In this document: one piece after another, positions 18,001 through 27,671 of the stretch
Position numbering within the stretch: position 1 is the first letter of the stretch
Layout: each line of letters opens with the position of its first letter
Made by a program: the position numbers and the translations under genes
The notes under the pieces: generated by a model
Databases searched by the model: none
What the model was told of the DNA's origin: nothing
The model's input: only the letters and a program-made list of their open reading frames with translations
Source: a virus
Length of the DNA: 38,070 nucleotides
Direction: 5' to 3' (one strand)
IMG/VR virus record: IMGVR_UViG_3300008217_000017
Location: 1 to 38,070 of that record

Positions 18001-21000
18001 TGGGATACGGTGCCATCGGAAGAAAAGATTAAGCGTGATAGATATGGTAGAACAATCGTTGGGCATCCTAGTGAACTGAAACATGTAGTAGGTGATGAGG
18101 TCACTTTTACTAAAGATCCTGATCGGTTAACTGAATATTCTGGGCTTCTTGGTCCTAGTGAAGAGCCGGCCCCAAAGATTACTGGTGAGGTTGAGAGTGG
18201 TTGGATTGAAGAAGATGGGCACGATGTACAGAAATTTTATAATGTTGTTGAAAAAACCGAGGATAATCCTGAAGGAACTCTACATGTAGCTAGAGAAGAA
18301 CAGATTTATACTCCACCGTCGGAGACTGAAGTTGAAGATGTTGAAGCTGAAGTTATTGAAACTGAACTGTTGGAGGCTCCTGATGATGTGGGAACAGATT
18401 TGGAAGAAGGACTTACAGAAGAGGTACCCGGAGAAGTATCGGGAGCTGAAGAAGAGCGGGACGTTGGAGAGCCAAGCCCAGAAGGAGGGGAACCGAGCCC
18501 AAGAGGCGAGCGACAGTATAGCCCAGCAGATATTACAGAAGAACCCGTTGCCGAAGACGACCGATTACTTGGAGAAGGTACGGCAGTTGAACCAACTGAA
18601 GAACCGGGCCGACGAGATAGCCTTACAACACGTGCTGCTACCGGCTCAGATTTCCACATCCTCGACGAGTACGGAATTGGAGAAGGAGGCGATTTAGTAA
18701 GAGCAAGACAAAACATCGCTGCAATCGAATTGTTATTTGAGCTTGAGGCCGAAGATCGGTTGCCCAATCCGGAGGAGCAGTTGGTTTTAGCGAAGTATAG
18801 TGGTTGGGGTTCTACCGAATTATCTAAAGTTTTTAATACATGGAGGATTTCACGGGGCGGATTAGAGGAGGTCAGACTTCGGTTAATAGAACTTTTTGCT
18901 GATGACGAAGATACTTTTAATAGAATGCGAAGAGGTGTTCAGTATCAGCACTTTACTTCGATCCCTGTTATTAAGGCGATATATACTGCTATTGATCGTT
19001 TGGGGATTAAGGGTGGCAATTTCTTAGAACCAGCTGGTGGGATTGGCACTTTTTTAGGGTTAACTCCTGATGGTATGAACGCTAAGTGGACAGCAATAGA
19101 AATTGATGGGTTGCTTGCTCGTATGCTCAGTAAGCTTTATCCGAAACAATCTATTGTTCATTCTGGACTTCAGGACGCAGCTGGTGTTCCCCAGGACCGC
19201 TATGATCTGGTTATTTCAAATGTGCCATTTGCAAACATCAAGGTTCATGATGAAACCTGGAGGGGTTCTGAGAAGAAAGCTCTTAAAGCTCGGTTGCATG
19301 ACTATTTCTTTGCAAAGTCTTTAGAGAAGCTTCGCCCGGGTGGGGTCGTTGCTTTTATTACTTCAACCGGCACGATGGATAAGAAAAACTCCACCGTCAG
19401 AGAGTATTTAAGACGACAGGCTTATTTCTTAGGTGCTGTACGTCTGCCACAAAATACGTTTCAAGAGGTAGCTGGTACTGCGGTTTCGACGGATATCATT
19501 TTCTTGCAGAAAAGAGAAAAGCCTCTTCAGCTTGGTTGGGACAGAGGATTGAGTAAGAGTGAGGCCGCACAAGTCGAGGGATCACCAATTCAATATGAGG
19601 GCTTTGCCCAGCCTATTACGGAAGGTTCATTCGGAACTCAATGGATGAATACCATCGAGAGAGAGTATGAAGGAGTTACTTCTAGGATAAATGAGTATTT
19701 CATCGCTAATCCTGATGTGGTTATTGGGTGGCCGTTCCAGCTTTTGTCTGGGCGTTTTGGGAAGACAATGGGAACCGTGCTCGAGGATATGGATGAATTA
19801 CCTCTTGAGCTCCAAAAGGCTCTAAGCACACTTCCTAAAGATATTTTTAAGCCGGCCGAGGGCATTAATACCGATGCGGTAGTTACGGTTTCTAAGAAAG
19901 ACGAGTACAAAATCGGCTCATTACGAGTAGAGGGTAAAGATAGACGTTCTAGTCGTATTGTAATGATGACCGAGGCCGGTCCGGTAGATTTTACGGTTCC
20001 CAAGAATTCTCTTTGGCGTGTAATAGATCTGATCGAGTTACGTGATATCGTTCGGAATTTACTTAATCTTCAGTTAACTGAAGCAACGACAGAAGAAAAA
20101 GAAGAGGCGAGGAGAGACCTTAATGATGCGTATGGTTCTTTTGTTGGACACTATGGACGGATTAACAAGGCTATTCGTAATAAACCTAGAATAAAAAAGG
20201 ATGCAGAAGGCGTAGAACGGGAAGTTATCACTTACAGATATCCTAATCTCAGATATTTCAGTAAAGATCCAGAATCTCCCTTAGTTACTGCCCTTGAGGA
20301 TTATGATCTCAAGACAGGATTAGCTGAGAAGACCGCGATATTTGATAGAGATATAATCACTAAACCCGAGATACTAGAGTCTACTTCTGACCCACAAGAA
20401 GCTCTTCTTGCTACTCTGGGCGAGGTCGGGATTCTCGATCTGGATTTAGTTGCAAAGAAGCTTGACGTTACGGCTGATGTTGTTCCTGGAATGTTGGGTG
20501 AAAGTACCTACTTCAATCCTGCTCTTGGTCGCTGGGAAATAGCTGAACGTTATTTGTCAGGTAATGTTCGTATAAAACTTAAACAGGCTCGTGCCGCAGT
20601 TGTATCTGATCCAGAACTAAAACGTAATATTGAGGCATTGAAGAAGGTTATTCCGACTGAGTTAACGATTGATGAAATAGCTGCTAACCCAGGATCAGCT
20701 TGGATACCAGCAGCTGTTTATAGGACATTTTTCAAGGAGATCGTAGGTCTTAATGCAATTATTGAGTATAACGAGCTGAGTTACACTTGGTTCGTTCGTC
20801 CTAAAAGGAATGGTGATATACATACTTATGAAGCTGTGGATGATTGGGGTACTTCGGATATTCACGCATTTCAGCTTTTTAAGAGAATTCTTAATAACGG
20901 TAAGATTGAAGTTAGAAGATCTATTCCAAATAGTACGAGAACGACACCTGATCTTCCGGCAACTGAAGCGGCCTTAGCTAAGGCTGATGATATCAGAGCA

Positions 21001-24000
21001 GCATTCAAAGAGTTTGTTCAGGTAAAAGAAGGAAAGATTAAACTCGACAGGACTCGATCTGTAGATCTGGTAAAGCTTTATAACGATCAGTTTAATGCAC
21101 ATGCGTTACCCGATTATGACGGTTCGTATTTGTCTTTCCCTGGGATGAATTCAACAATCACCCTTCGGCCGCATCAAACCTCATTTGTATCTCGATTTAT
21201 TCAAGAAGGTAATACACTAGCAGCTCATGTTGTTGGGTCTGGCAAAACCTATTCGATGGTTGCAGCAGCGATGGAAGCGAAGAGGCTTGGTTTAGTTTCT
21301 AAGCCGATGGTTACTGTACCAGATCACATGGTTGCTCAGTTCATTTCAGAAGCCCAAAAATTGTATCCGAATGGTCGTTTTCTAATGGCTAGAACAGAAG
21401 ATATCGGCAATCTAGATAAATTTGCTTCTAGCGTTGCGTTGGGTGATTGGGATCTGATTGTATTGTCTCATACAAGTTTTACGAGAATTCCGGTCAGTTC
21501 TAAAACACAGACTATTTATATAGAAGAGGAATTACAGAGATGGAGATCCTATTTATCTAGACCAGGACTTGATCGGGCATCTCGCAAGAGTATAGAGGCT
21601 CAGATAGAGGCGTATGAAGAGAAGCTCTCTGAGGCTCTTGAGGCCGGTAAGGATAAGATTAAGGCTGTCACGTTTGAAGATTTGGGCGTTGATCTGGTCC
21701 TGGTTGATGAAGCGGATTTGTTTAAGAATCTGCAATTTCCAACACACTTGGGTAGGCTTGGAGTAACACCTGGTAAATACGTTAAGAAGTCTGGTGATCT
21801 TCACATGAAGTTGAGCTATTTGAGGGGTATTAATCCTACTCATAATGCCATTTTTGCAACTGGAACCCCGATTTCTAATTCTTTGCATGAAATATGGACT
21901 GTGATTCGTTATCTCAAACCTGAAGTCTTGGTTCAGAAGAATGTTCAGTATTTCGATAGATTTGCCAGCACCTTTGCTCAGATAACGATAAGAGCTGAAA
22001 AGACAACTGCCGGCGATTATCAGCGCAAAGAACGATTAGCGCAATTTTCCAATGTACCTGAACTCGTAAGAATGTTCAGACAGATAGCCGATATTCAGTT
22101 GGATGAGGATGTCGATTTACCTGTTCCAGATATGCTCGGTGGTGAACCAGAAGTCATTTATCTGCCAGCAAGTGATTACATCTTAGCGGGTATGAAAACG
22201 ATTCTTAGGAGGTCTGAGGTAATTAAAAGCGGTCAGGTTGACCCAAAGGATGATAATCATCTTAAACTGTCTACAGACGCTCGTAAGCTGTCACTCGATG
22301 AGCGACTTTGGGCAACCAAGGATCAGTCCGAGGAAGAAGGAGAGATTTCTGAAAGAGATCGGATAGATGTATCAGAGATTCCTGATAATCCTGATTCTAA
22401 AGCAAATAGAGCTGTTGATAAGATATTTGAAATATGGAAGAGCAATGAAAAATATAAGGGCACTCAGCTGGTCTTCATTGATTTCTCTAAACCACGCCAT
22501 GACAGGTTTAGTGTGCCGGTCGATATGAAGAATAAGTTGGTCAAGCTTGGTGTTCCTGAAAGTGAAATTGCATTTATCAATACGCCGGAATACAAGAAGC
22601 CAGAGGCCAAGTTACGATTATTCGATCAGATGAATAATGGAGATGTCAGAATCCTGTTTGGTTCTACTTTAACTATGGGTGTTGGTACGAATGTTCAGAA
22701 ATTAGGTGTTGCAATGCACTTAATAGATGCTCCTTGGCGACCGCGTGATATGGAGCAGCGCATAGGCCGGTTTATAAGACAAGGTAATTGGCTCTGGGAT
22801 AATAATCTGATCTCAGGGATTCGTGTTATTTATTACGCAGTTGAGCGATCATTTGATGAATTCATGTTTGAAACACTTCGGCGTAAGGCTGCATTTATTC
22901 ATCAGGTGATGAGAGGTGATCCGAACATTCGTGAAATGAAGGATCTTGGTAAAAGTACGATGTTACATGCAGAGATTTCAGCTATTGCGTCAGGTGATCC
23001 ACTTATTCTAGAGCGTGCAACGCTAGAAGCAGATATAGCTAGGTTGGAAGCACGTAAAAGGTCGCATCAGAACAGACAGGGTAAAGCCAGAGGATTCCTT
23101 CGTTACAATGAGGCAAATCTCAGAACAGACCAGAAGCGTTTACCTCTATTTGAGGCTGACGCAGAACTTATAGAAGATGTTAGTGGTGATAAGTTCAAGA
23201 TTACTATAAGAGGCGAGGAAATTGAGGGGCCCGGGGCTCGTGCTAAAGCAGCTGAAGCACTAATGAAGATTTTCCCCACAGAAGGATTTTCTGATCCGGA
23301 CGCATTTATTGTGGTCGGAACATTTGCTGGCATGGAGCTGAGATTGGTAGGTCGGGTTTTTTCACCTCATCCTTATTTTCTACTTACAGGCAACGAGAAA
23401 CACTCAACAGAAGCATCATTAATAGCTAGTCCCGAAGGTCTTATACAGAGATTGGGTAATCTTGCTGCCAAGGTGAGAAATAAATCTGTGCAGTTGCAGA
23501 AGGATATTATCGAGAATAAGGAAAACCAGTTAAAGGCAGAACAGAAGATTCTTGATGCTCCTTTTTCGGCAATTGAAGAACTTGAGAAGAATAAGGCCCG
23601 CCTCGAGGCGATCATTAATCAACAGCTTGGTCAACCTCCAGGACAGATTGAAACTCCAACTGAAATTATGGTTTCAGCTGCTGAGCCGGAGGGTGGCTTA
23701 GATGAGGTTATTAAAACCTTTGACCTCTGGCATTCAGGTGAAGTTCAGGATGTTGAAGAACTTGTTGATCCAGGAGGTCTTGTTGGATTGACTCTTATGA
23801 CGACTAGGGAATTGGAGGAAGGTTCGGAGTATGAGTTCAAGATATCGGAGGGCCTTGCTCCTGGGGAAGTAACAGTGGAGGATCGCGAAGACTTCTTGAT
23901 GCTTTCTTATGATGGCGGCGAAACAGGTTGGCTTCATCCAAATATAGAGAAGTTCCAGGCAAAGACTGTTCCTGGTGAAGAGATAACAGATGTTTTTCCA

Positions 24001-27000
24001 GAATTAACCGATGTGTACGAAGGCTATTATCAGAGAGCTTCAGAAGATATGAAAACTGGTATAGTCCCGATTCCGGTACGTAAGGATCCGGATAATATCG
24101 GATATATGACAACTAAACTGTATACATTTGGTCTTGATGCCATTTTTGCAGGTATCAAGTCTGCGCTTAGTTCTAAGGAATCGAAAGCTGGACTTGCTAT
24201 TGATTCAAATGGAGTTGTTAGAACTTCTCGTAAAGCAGATAGATTGCTTAAAAAGGTTGTTTCTACAGAAGAGAGAGCTGAAAGACTTTTCCAAGAGAAT
24301 AAAGGACTATTGCCTCCTTCTATCCGAGAACGAGTTTCGGAATGGTTGACTACTAGAAAGCACATGTTTACGCGCCATTTCTTGTATCTCGATCCAGAGG
24401 TTTCGGTCGAGGCCGCTGTGGCCGATAAGTTCAGGATATACGAGGCATCGCCTCAGTGGGCGAGTCTACAGGCAATTTCGGCAATACTTAAAACAACAGG
24501 TGATTTAGAGAGTGACGCTGAGTTGGATTTGTTTACGCGTTTATTGATTTTGCCGGATATTCTAAAAGATATCGAAGCGGGTCTTTATGATTCAAAGCCA
24601 GTTCCGTTTTATGGAAAAGATCCAGAAGGTAATCCTAGAACTACTAGTGAGTCTGAAGAAGCTATTAGGCGTGATGCTAGTCATTTCGAGAGATCTCTTA
24701 ATGATCCTAAGAAAGTTCCAGCCGCAGCTGCGGAGCGTATAAGAACGGCGTTGAAGCTTCGTACCCAGATGAACCAGGATATGAAGGAATTATTGGTTGC
24801 AATTGGGTTGCTCGATGACAGAGTTTTGGAGGATGATCGGTATTATCATCGTCAAGTTATGGACAAAGGGCTCGATTCGAAGTTGAAGAAGAAGAGATTC
24901 CTGACTGGTGTTGGTGGTGATGTCAGATTGAAGACCAAGGGTTTCCAGATGCAGCGTATCGGGGGATCTGAATTCAATACTGATTATGTACAGTCAGAAT
25001 TTGAATGGTTGTCAGATGCTTTTGGGCTGATTGCCAGAAAGCGGGTACTTGATGATACAGAGTTGCTTGCAAGTAAGACACATGAAGTAAGAGGCATGGC
25101 AAAGCAGCATAATATTAAGGCAATGGAGGCCGACTTTAACGCTAAACATCCTGATATGGGATACCCTTATTATGGAGAAGCTGAGTATATGCTGCTTCCA
25201 TTTAAGCGTACCCTGCGTTGGACGAACGATGAGTTGCAGAAGTTGGCGTATGAAGGCCAACTACCAATGGGAGAGTTCCAGGGCGTTGTAGAAGAACTCG
25301 CGCAACGTCACAGCATGTCACTTTATGAGAAAGAAGGACTTGGTGGATTTAGTACAGCTCAATATTGGTGGTATTTGAGATGGCTTGCATCAGATAAGGG
25401 TACTTCACGAGAAGGCAGGGGTGGCATACTTGCACGTGTTATTCTCCGTGCACTTGCTGATAAGGATGCGTTTATAAAGCATTGGGCCGGAGATAATTAC
25501 GTAGATATAAGTAGTCCCCAGCAATTGTTGAAGTTTGCGAGATCCATTAATCCCGAGTTTGAGGATTATGAATTATGGCAACCAGAAAAGGGTCACCATT
25601 TCTTTAATGCGATGACCACCAGTGAGCAGATTCTAAATGAAATAGCAGCTGGAGAAAGAGAGTTTAGTTCAGATCAGTTCCAAAGGAATTTGGTTGTTGG
25701 TTCTCAGAAAGAAACTTGGTTAGTACCCGCAGGAGTTGCAGCACATCTTGAGCAGTTTAGGGGAGAGGCCCGTCACGAATTTGATATTGATATCATTTTC
25801 GCTACAGGGACATGGAAAGAATGGACTTTGTTAATGCCCTTGAAGGCTATTCGTTACAATATCAATAACTTGTCGGGAGATCTTGATATCTCTTTAGCTT
25901 ATGATGCTAGGATTACCAAGTATGTCATGGGAGCAATCAAAGAACTTCGTAAAAAGGGCGATCCCGAAGCTTTAGCTGAAGCACAGAGACTAGGTGTTAT
26001 TGGATCCGGATTTGCTATTCAGGAAGTAGAGGGTGTTTCGTCTAGGGGTCTTTTTAATGCGATGTTTGAGGGCGGTCAGGAAATTGTTGAAGCAAAAGGA
26101 AAGCATGGTATTTTCAAGAGATATTGGAAATCGGTTATCGAGTTTACTGCCTTTAGGGAGAACATTCTTAGGTTAGCTACATATAGATATTTCCAGGCCG
26201 AGCTCGCTAAGGGCAAGGATATGTATGGTGCTTCCAGGCCGTCTGAAGTTAGTGCAGTAAAAGATCCCGATGAAAGAGCTGCAAAGTTAGCACGTGAATT
26301 GATTGGTGATTACGGAAATATCAGTTATGCCGGCCAGTTTATCCGAAGGCGAATGATACCATTTTATTCTTGGATCGAGATCAATTCTCCTCGGTATTAC
26401 CGATTGCTCAAGAATTTGAAGCACGAAGGACGTAGTGGGGGCATAACTGTTCCTGGTTATCTCACTCGTAGAGCAGCAGCACTCGGAGTTGGGTTGGCAT
26501 TACGATCTCACCTTCTTTTCATTTTTGTTACTCTTTGGAACAAGATCTATTGGCCCGAAGAAGAAGAAGAGATGGCAAAGCAGTTCCCCGGGCAAAAGCA
26601 TATCATTCTTGGGAGGAATCCTGATACCGGTCTAATCATGAGTTTGCGTTTCGAGGGTGCTCTTGCTGATGCGTTAGAGTGGTTGGATCTGGCTGATTAT
26701 CCCCAAGATATTGAAGATTTTTATAATGGCGATAAATCGGTTCGGATTATTGGTGAGGATGCCATAAAGGCAACTACCAATCGTCTTGTGAATAGTCTTG
26801 TTCCGTGGGCAAAGACAGGGGCCGAATTGGCGGCTGGTGTTTCTTTCTTTCCCTATGTTCTAGATCCAGATCCAGGATTGGAGTTTTCTCCTCGGCCTCT
26901 TAGGGATCGCTGGGAACATTTATCACGTTTGTTCTCAATGCAGACTGCATATAAGGCTATAACGGGTAAGCCGATAAGGACTGAGGGTTGGGGTCATCTT

Positions 27001-27420
27001 ATGAACTTGATTGTTTATGAGACAGACCCGGATGAAGCCGCATTTTACAATGTTAGAAATCGTATTGATGAGTATTTCGATCAACTCGATCAGGCAACAA
27101 AAAGAACTAATTCTTTGTGGAATTGGCGTAAATCAAATGCTTGGGAAGGTTCTGATTCTGAGAAAACAGCCAAATTCCTTCAGGATTATTACGATTATGG
27201 TGGTACTGATCGCGGGTTATCTCAGGCTGTTGCTAGGCAAAATCCCTTTTGGGGAATAGATGAAAATGAAAGAAGAGATTTTATGGAAACCCAAAGTCCT
27301 GAACAAGCGACTGAGATTGATCGTGCAGTAGAATGGTATGAAGGTCTTTACGAAGATGTTCTACCAAGGACTCGTAGAAGAAGGGCAGCAAGACCACGTA
27401 GGCAGAGGCAATCACGATGA
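15100..27420 (+). CDS. Giant (4106 aa) polyvalent virion protein: N6-methylase fold + SNF2-type helicase + large C-terminal polyvalent region
   Basis: Layout in order. Residues 1-60 carry two DWLxxYxxxLD copies (D12, D44). A glycine zipper lies at 394-407, then an acidic linker with coiled coils to about 800. A methylase domain has motif I EPAGGIG at 1310-1316 and motif IV NVPF at 1374-1377. An SNF2-like helicase has Walker A GSGKT 2046-2050, DEAD 2203-2206, TGTP 2254-2257, and motif VI QRIGR at 2553-2557 with R2560. Coiled coils follow (about 2637-2680). The long C-terminal part includes YGNISYAGQF at 3738-3747, a hydrophobic segment near 3792-3813, and an Arg-rich tail. Methylase-helicase fusions of this kind are known from P1 DarB and from the polyvalent proteins described in phages and conjugative elements, where they act as injected protection factors. 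The slot after the nozzle and smaller ejection proteins is where podoviruses encode their largest ejected protein. Packaging and anti-restriction function are inferred. Confidence 0.82.
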   Translation: MSPIQERPQETDWLAHYRERLDEIRNRREDVESRETPDPSPTQDWLSYYKGQLDSTRSARQLQSAAEAAPKGYQSVIPSSYTEDPRVQLGDPDKYTGSRAKTQLPWGQEIARAFGRAARTTWPSAIGGFMQTIGTSGAARRDESAARYRAMAASELEKDPDKDISFYEQMAQQAEQPGFGNEWLYETGGKFAEKGFFPGGGEEFAEKYPPSEYFPPGVIEQVTGRPFPSGKEIVSGLPEGLSSAAPSFAQALLYRKLDPKLVKKIPKLARFLGYATPTLTLEAGHAYRGAIQRHLDGGMGLSDAQGMAAREALMTGTINSGIEFMGFMRFVERVAPQFEKTIRNTIGRHLTNVLTGAATEATEEVLQELVSSYVGSEIGNNLQAWDDIESRLYLGGAIGGIIGGGMGLATPTTTDTGDPLAPLGGAERTTTPLPPTVIPGAEDETVESAPEEEVLPEGTVIPAPEEDTRSPARRRADIRLERRDREARKEAREKAERESEAPDIDLVHIGEEGVTTTPLEADLEEETLTPSEEVPTFTTETLQPEVHPSRLPRLRAQVEEAEEELEEAKALLEAHPKEDVVGAAEGSAKETEGVLKDLVEEYEKTLEERTSTLRTAEAKAVGLAESEARERADVTEVAEVAPEVEEPTISERASQFAEQWKSELGVGVVPGEFIDEPPLQEFVEKVGVKNVPLPSDIKETITTRIEQADKYTDIAVIEHQFERYREAFGDELADAYAAEIDLEGSLKKISDSVEGPVEKPVEKPPTKLEGDAAAVADRLWGPTEEEETTDVFPELTTVPEDVFMKDRIEGPSFLEDLRADKGTADPVVRVEERERTTRVLAQSSYPAGGSATPEGSVTADVSATELRGKWRFEIDSYGTKSPHPVGYTWDVEVVLTNDDFHLDVSDLTDEIDALALEYLPYLETGRWVTVSDRWGPAPDKKDEYRIDIDYRWKEPKRGSYDLKNQYLWDTVPSEEKIKRDRYGRTIVGHPSELKHVVGDEVTFTKDPDRLTEYSGLLGPSEEPAPKITGEVESGWIEEDGHDVQKFYNVVEKTEDNPEGTLHVAREEQIYTPPSETEVEDVEAEVIETELLEAPDDVGTDLEEGLTEEVPGEVSGAEEERDVGEPSPEGGEPSPRGERQYSPADITEEPVAEDDRLLGEGTAVEPTEEPGRRDSLTTRAATGSDFHILDEYGIGEGGDLVRARQNIAAIELLFELEAEDRLPNPEEQLVLAKYSGWGSTELSKVFNTWRISRGGLEEVRLRLIELFADDEDTFNRMRRGVQYQHFTSIPVIKAIYTAIDRLGIKGGNFLEPAGGIGTFLGLTPDGMNAKWTAIEIDGLLARMLSKLYPKQSIVHSGLQDAAGVPQDRYDLVISNVPFANIKVHDETWRGSEKKALKARLHDYFFAKSLEKLRPGGVVAFITSTGTMDKKNSTVREYLRRQAYFLGAVRLPQNTFQEVAGTAVSTDIIFLQKREKPLQLGWDRGLSKSEAAQVEGSPIQYEGFAQPITEGSFGTQWMNTIEREYEGVTSRINEYFIANPDVVIGWPFQLLSGRFGKTMGTVLEDMDELPLELQKALSTLPKDIFKPAEGINTDAVVTVSKKDEYKIGSLRVEGKDRRSSRIVMMTEAGPVDFTVPKNSLWRVIDLIELRDIVRNLLNLQLTEATTEEKEEARRDLNDAYGSFVGHYGRINKAIRNKPRIKKDAEGVEREVITYRYPNLRYFSKDPESPLVTALEDYDLKTGLAEKTAIFDRDIITKPEILESTSDPQEALLATLGEVGILDLDLVAKKLDVTADVVPGMLGESTYFNPALGRWEIAERYLSGNVRIKLKQARAAVVSDPELKRNIEALKKVIPTELTIDEIAANPGSAWIPAAVYRTFFKEIVGLNAIIEYNELSYTWFVRPKRNGDIHTYEAVDDWGTSDIHAFQLFKRILNNGKIEVRRSIPNSTRTTPDLPATEAALAKADDIRAAFKEFVQVKEGKIKLDRTRSVDLVKLYNDQFNAHALPDYDGSYLSFPGMNSTITLRPHQTSFVSRFIQEGNTLAAHVVGSGKTYSMVAAAMEAKRLGLVSKPMVTVPDHMVAQFISEAQKLYPNGRFLMARTEDIGNLDKFASSVALGDWDLIVLSHTSFTRIPVSSKTQTIYIEEELQRWRSYLSRPGLDRASRKSIEAQIEAYEEKLSEALEAGKDKIKAVTFEDLGVDLVLVDEADLFKNLQFPTHLGRLGVTPGKYVKKSGDLHMKLSYLRGINPTHNAIFATGTPISNSLHEIWTVIRYLKPEVLVQKNVQYFDRFASTFAQITIRAEKTTAGDYQRKERLAQFSNVPELVRMFRQIADIQLDEDVDLPVPDMLGGEPEVIYLPASDYILAGMKTILRRSEVIKSGQVDPKDDNHLKLSTDARKLSLDERLWATKDQSEEEGEISERDRIDVSEIPDNPDSKANRAVDKIFEIWKSNEKYKGTQLVFIDFSKPRHDRFSVPVDMKNKLVKLGVPESEIAFINTPEYKKPEAKLRLFDQMNNGDVRILFGSTLTMGVGTNVQKLGVAMHLIDAPWRPRDMEQRIGRFIRQGNWLWDNNLISGIRVIYYAVERSFDEFMFETLRRKAAFIHQVMRGDPNIREMKDLGKSTMLHAEISAIASGDPLILERATLEADIARLEARKRSHQNRQGKARGFLRYNEANLRTDQKRLPLFEADAELIEDVSGDKFKITIRGEEIEGPGARAKAAEALMKIFPTEGFSDPDAFIVVGTFAGMELRLVGRVFSPHPYFLLTGNEKHSTEASLIASPEGLIQRLGNLAAKVRNKSVQLQKDIIENKENQLKAEQKILDAPFSAIEELEKNKARLEAIINQQLGQPPGQIETPTEIMVSAAEPEGGLDEVIKTFDLWHSGEVQDVEELVDPGGLVGLTLMTTRELEEGSEYEFKISEGLAPGEVTVEDREDFLMLSYDGGETGWLHPNIEKFQAKTVPGEEITDVFPELTDVYEGYYQRASEDMKTGIVPIPVRKDPDNIGYMTTKLYTFGLDAIFAGIKSALSSKESKAGLAIDSNGVVRTSRKADRLLKKVVSTEERAERLFQENKGLLPPSIRERVSEWLTTRKHMFTRHFLYLDPEVSVEAAVADKFRIYEASPQWASLQAISAILKTTGDLESDAELDLFTRLLILPDILKDIEAGLYDSKPVPFYGKDPEGNPRTTSESEEAIRRDASHFERSLNDPKKVPAAAAERIRTALKLRTQMNQDMKELLVAIGLLDDRVLEDDRYYHRQVMDKGLDSKLKKKRFLTGVGGDVRLKTKGFQMQRIGGSEFNTDYVQSEFEWLSDAFGLIARKRVLDDTELLASKTHEVRGMAKQHNIKAMEADFNAKHPDMGYPYYGEAEYMLLPFKRTLRWTNDELQKLAYEGQLPMGEFQGVVEELAQRHSMSLYEKEGLGGFSTAQYWWYLRWLASDKGTSREGRGGILARVILRALADKDAFIKHWAGDNYVDISSPQQLLKFARSINPEFEDYELWQPEKGHHFFNAMTTSEQILNEIAAGEREFSSDQFQRNLVVGSQKETWLVPAGVAAHLEQFRGEARHEFDIDIIFATGTWKEWTLLMPLKAIRYNINNLSGDLDISLAYDARITKYVMGAIKELRKKGDPEALAEAQRLGVIGSGFAIQEVEGVSSRGLFNAMFEGGQEIVEAKGKHGIFKRYWKSVIEFTAFRENILRLATYRYFQAELAKGKDMYGASRPSEVSAVKDPDERAAKLARELIGDYGNISYAGQFIRRRMIPFYSWIEINSPRYYRLLKNLKHEGRSGGITVPGYLTRRAAALGVGLALRSHLLFIFVTLWNKIYWPEEEEEMAKQFPGQKHIILGRNPDTGLIMSLRFEGALADALEWLDLADYPQDIEDFYNGDKSVRIIGEDAIKATTNRLVNSLVPWAKTGAELAAGVSFFPYVLDPDPGLEFSPRPLRDRWEHLSRLFSMQTAYKAITGKPIRTEGWGHLMNLIVYETDPDEAAFYNVRNRIDEYFDQLDQATKRTNSLWNWRKSNAWEGSDSEKTAKFLQDYYDYGGTDRGLSQAVARQNPFWGIDENERRDFMETQSPEQATEIDRAVEWYEGLYEDVLPRTRRRRAARPRRQRQSR

Positions 27421-27671
27421 TTCCGGAGAAGGCGTATGCGATTGTGGCTGTAGTTAGCTGGAGTGGATCTCTAATAAGTGCGGTTACACAGGTTGTCGTA
27501 TCAAATGATACACTGGTGCCGTTAGGGATTGCTATTGCGTTGTGTGTGGTACTGATAGGAGCCGCGTGGAAGGCCCGTGGCTGGGTAGAGAAGTGGGAAC
27601 GCAGGATTAGGGCTATAGAGACTTTTTCAGCTGAACTCGATGACAAGTTTAAGGAACAGAGTGAAGAATAG
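27417..27671 (+). CDS. Holin-like small membrane protein
   Basis: An 84-residue protein whose ATG overlaps the giant gene's stop (ATGA). It has two hydrophobic segments (about residues 6-28 and 33-51) separated by a short polar turn, then a charged C-terminal tail rich in K, R and E. This two-segment shape, small size and position ahead of the endolysin fit a class II holin, which would form the membrane lesions that release the endolysin. No sequence signature proves it. An antiholin or other membrane protein remains possible. Confidence 0.6.
   Translation: MIPEKAYAIVAVVSWSGSLISAVTQVVVSNDTLVPLGIAIALCVVLIGAAWKARGWVEKWERRIRAIETFSAELDDKFKEQSEE

Noticed and set aside
18306-18767. Minus-strand 153-residue Ser-rich frame in the giant gene
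   Set aside because: Serine-rich translation is the antisense of the acidic Glu-rich linker; no start signal or neighbour supports it.
12387-27420. A lytic transglycosylase domain in the ejection proteins
   Set aside because: No catalytic Glu with the usual SxxGAxGLMQ-like context was seen in any of the four proteins.
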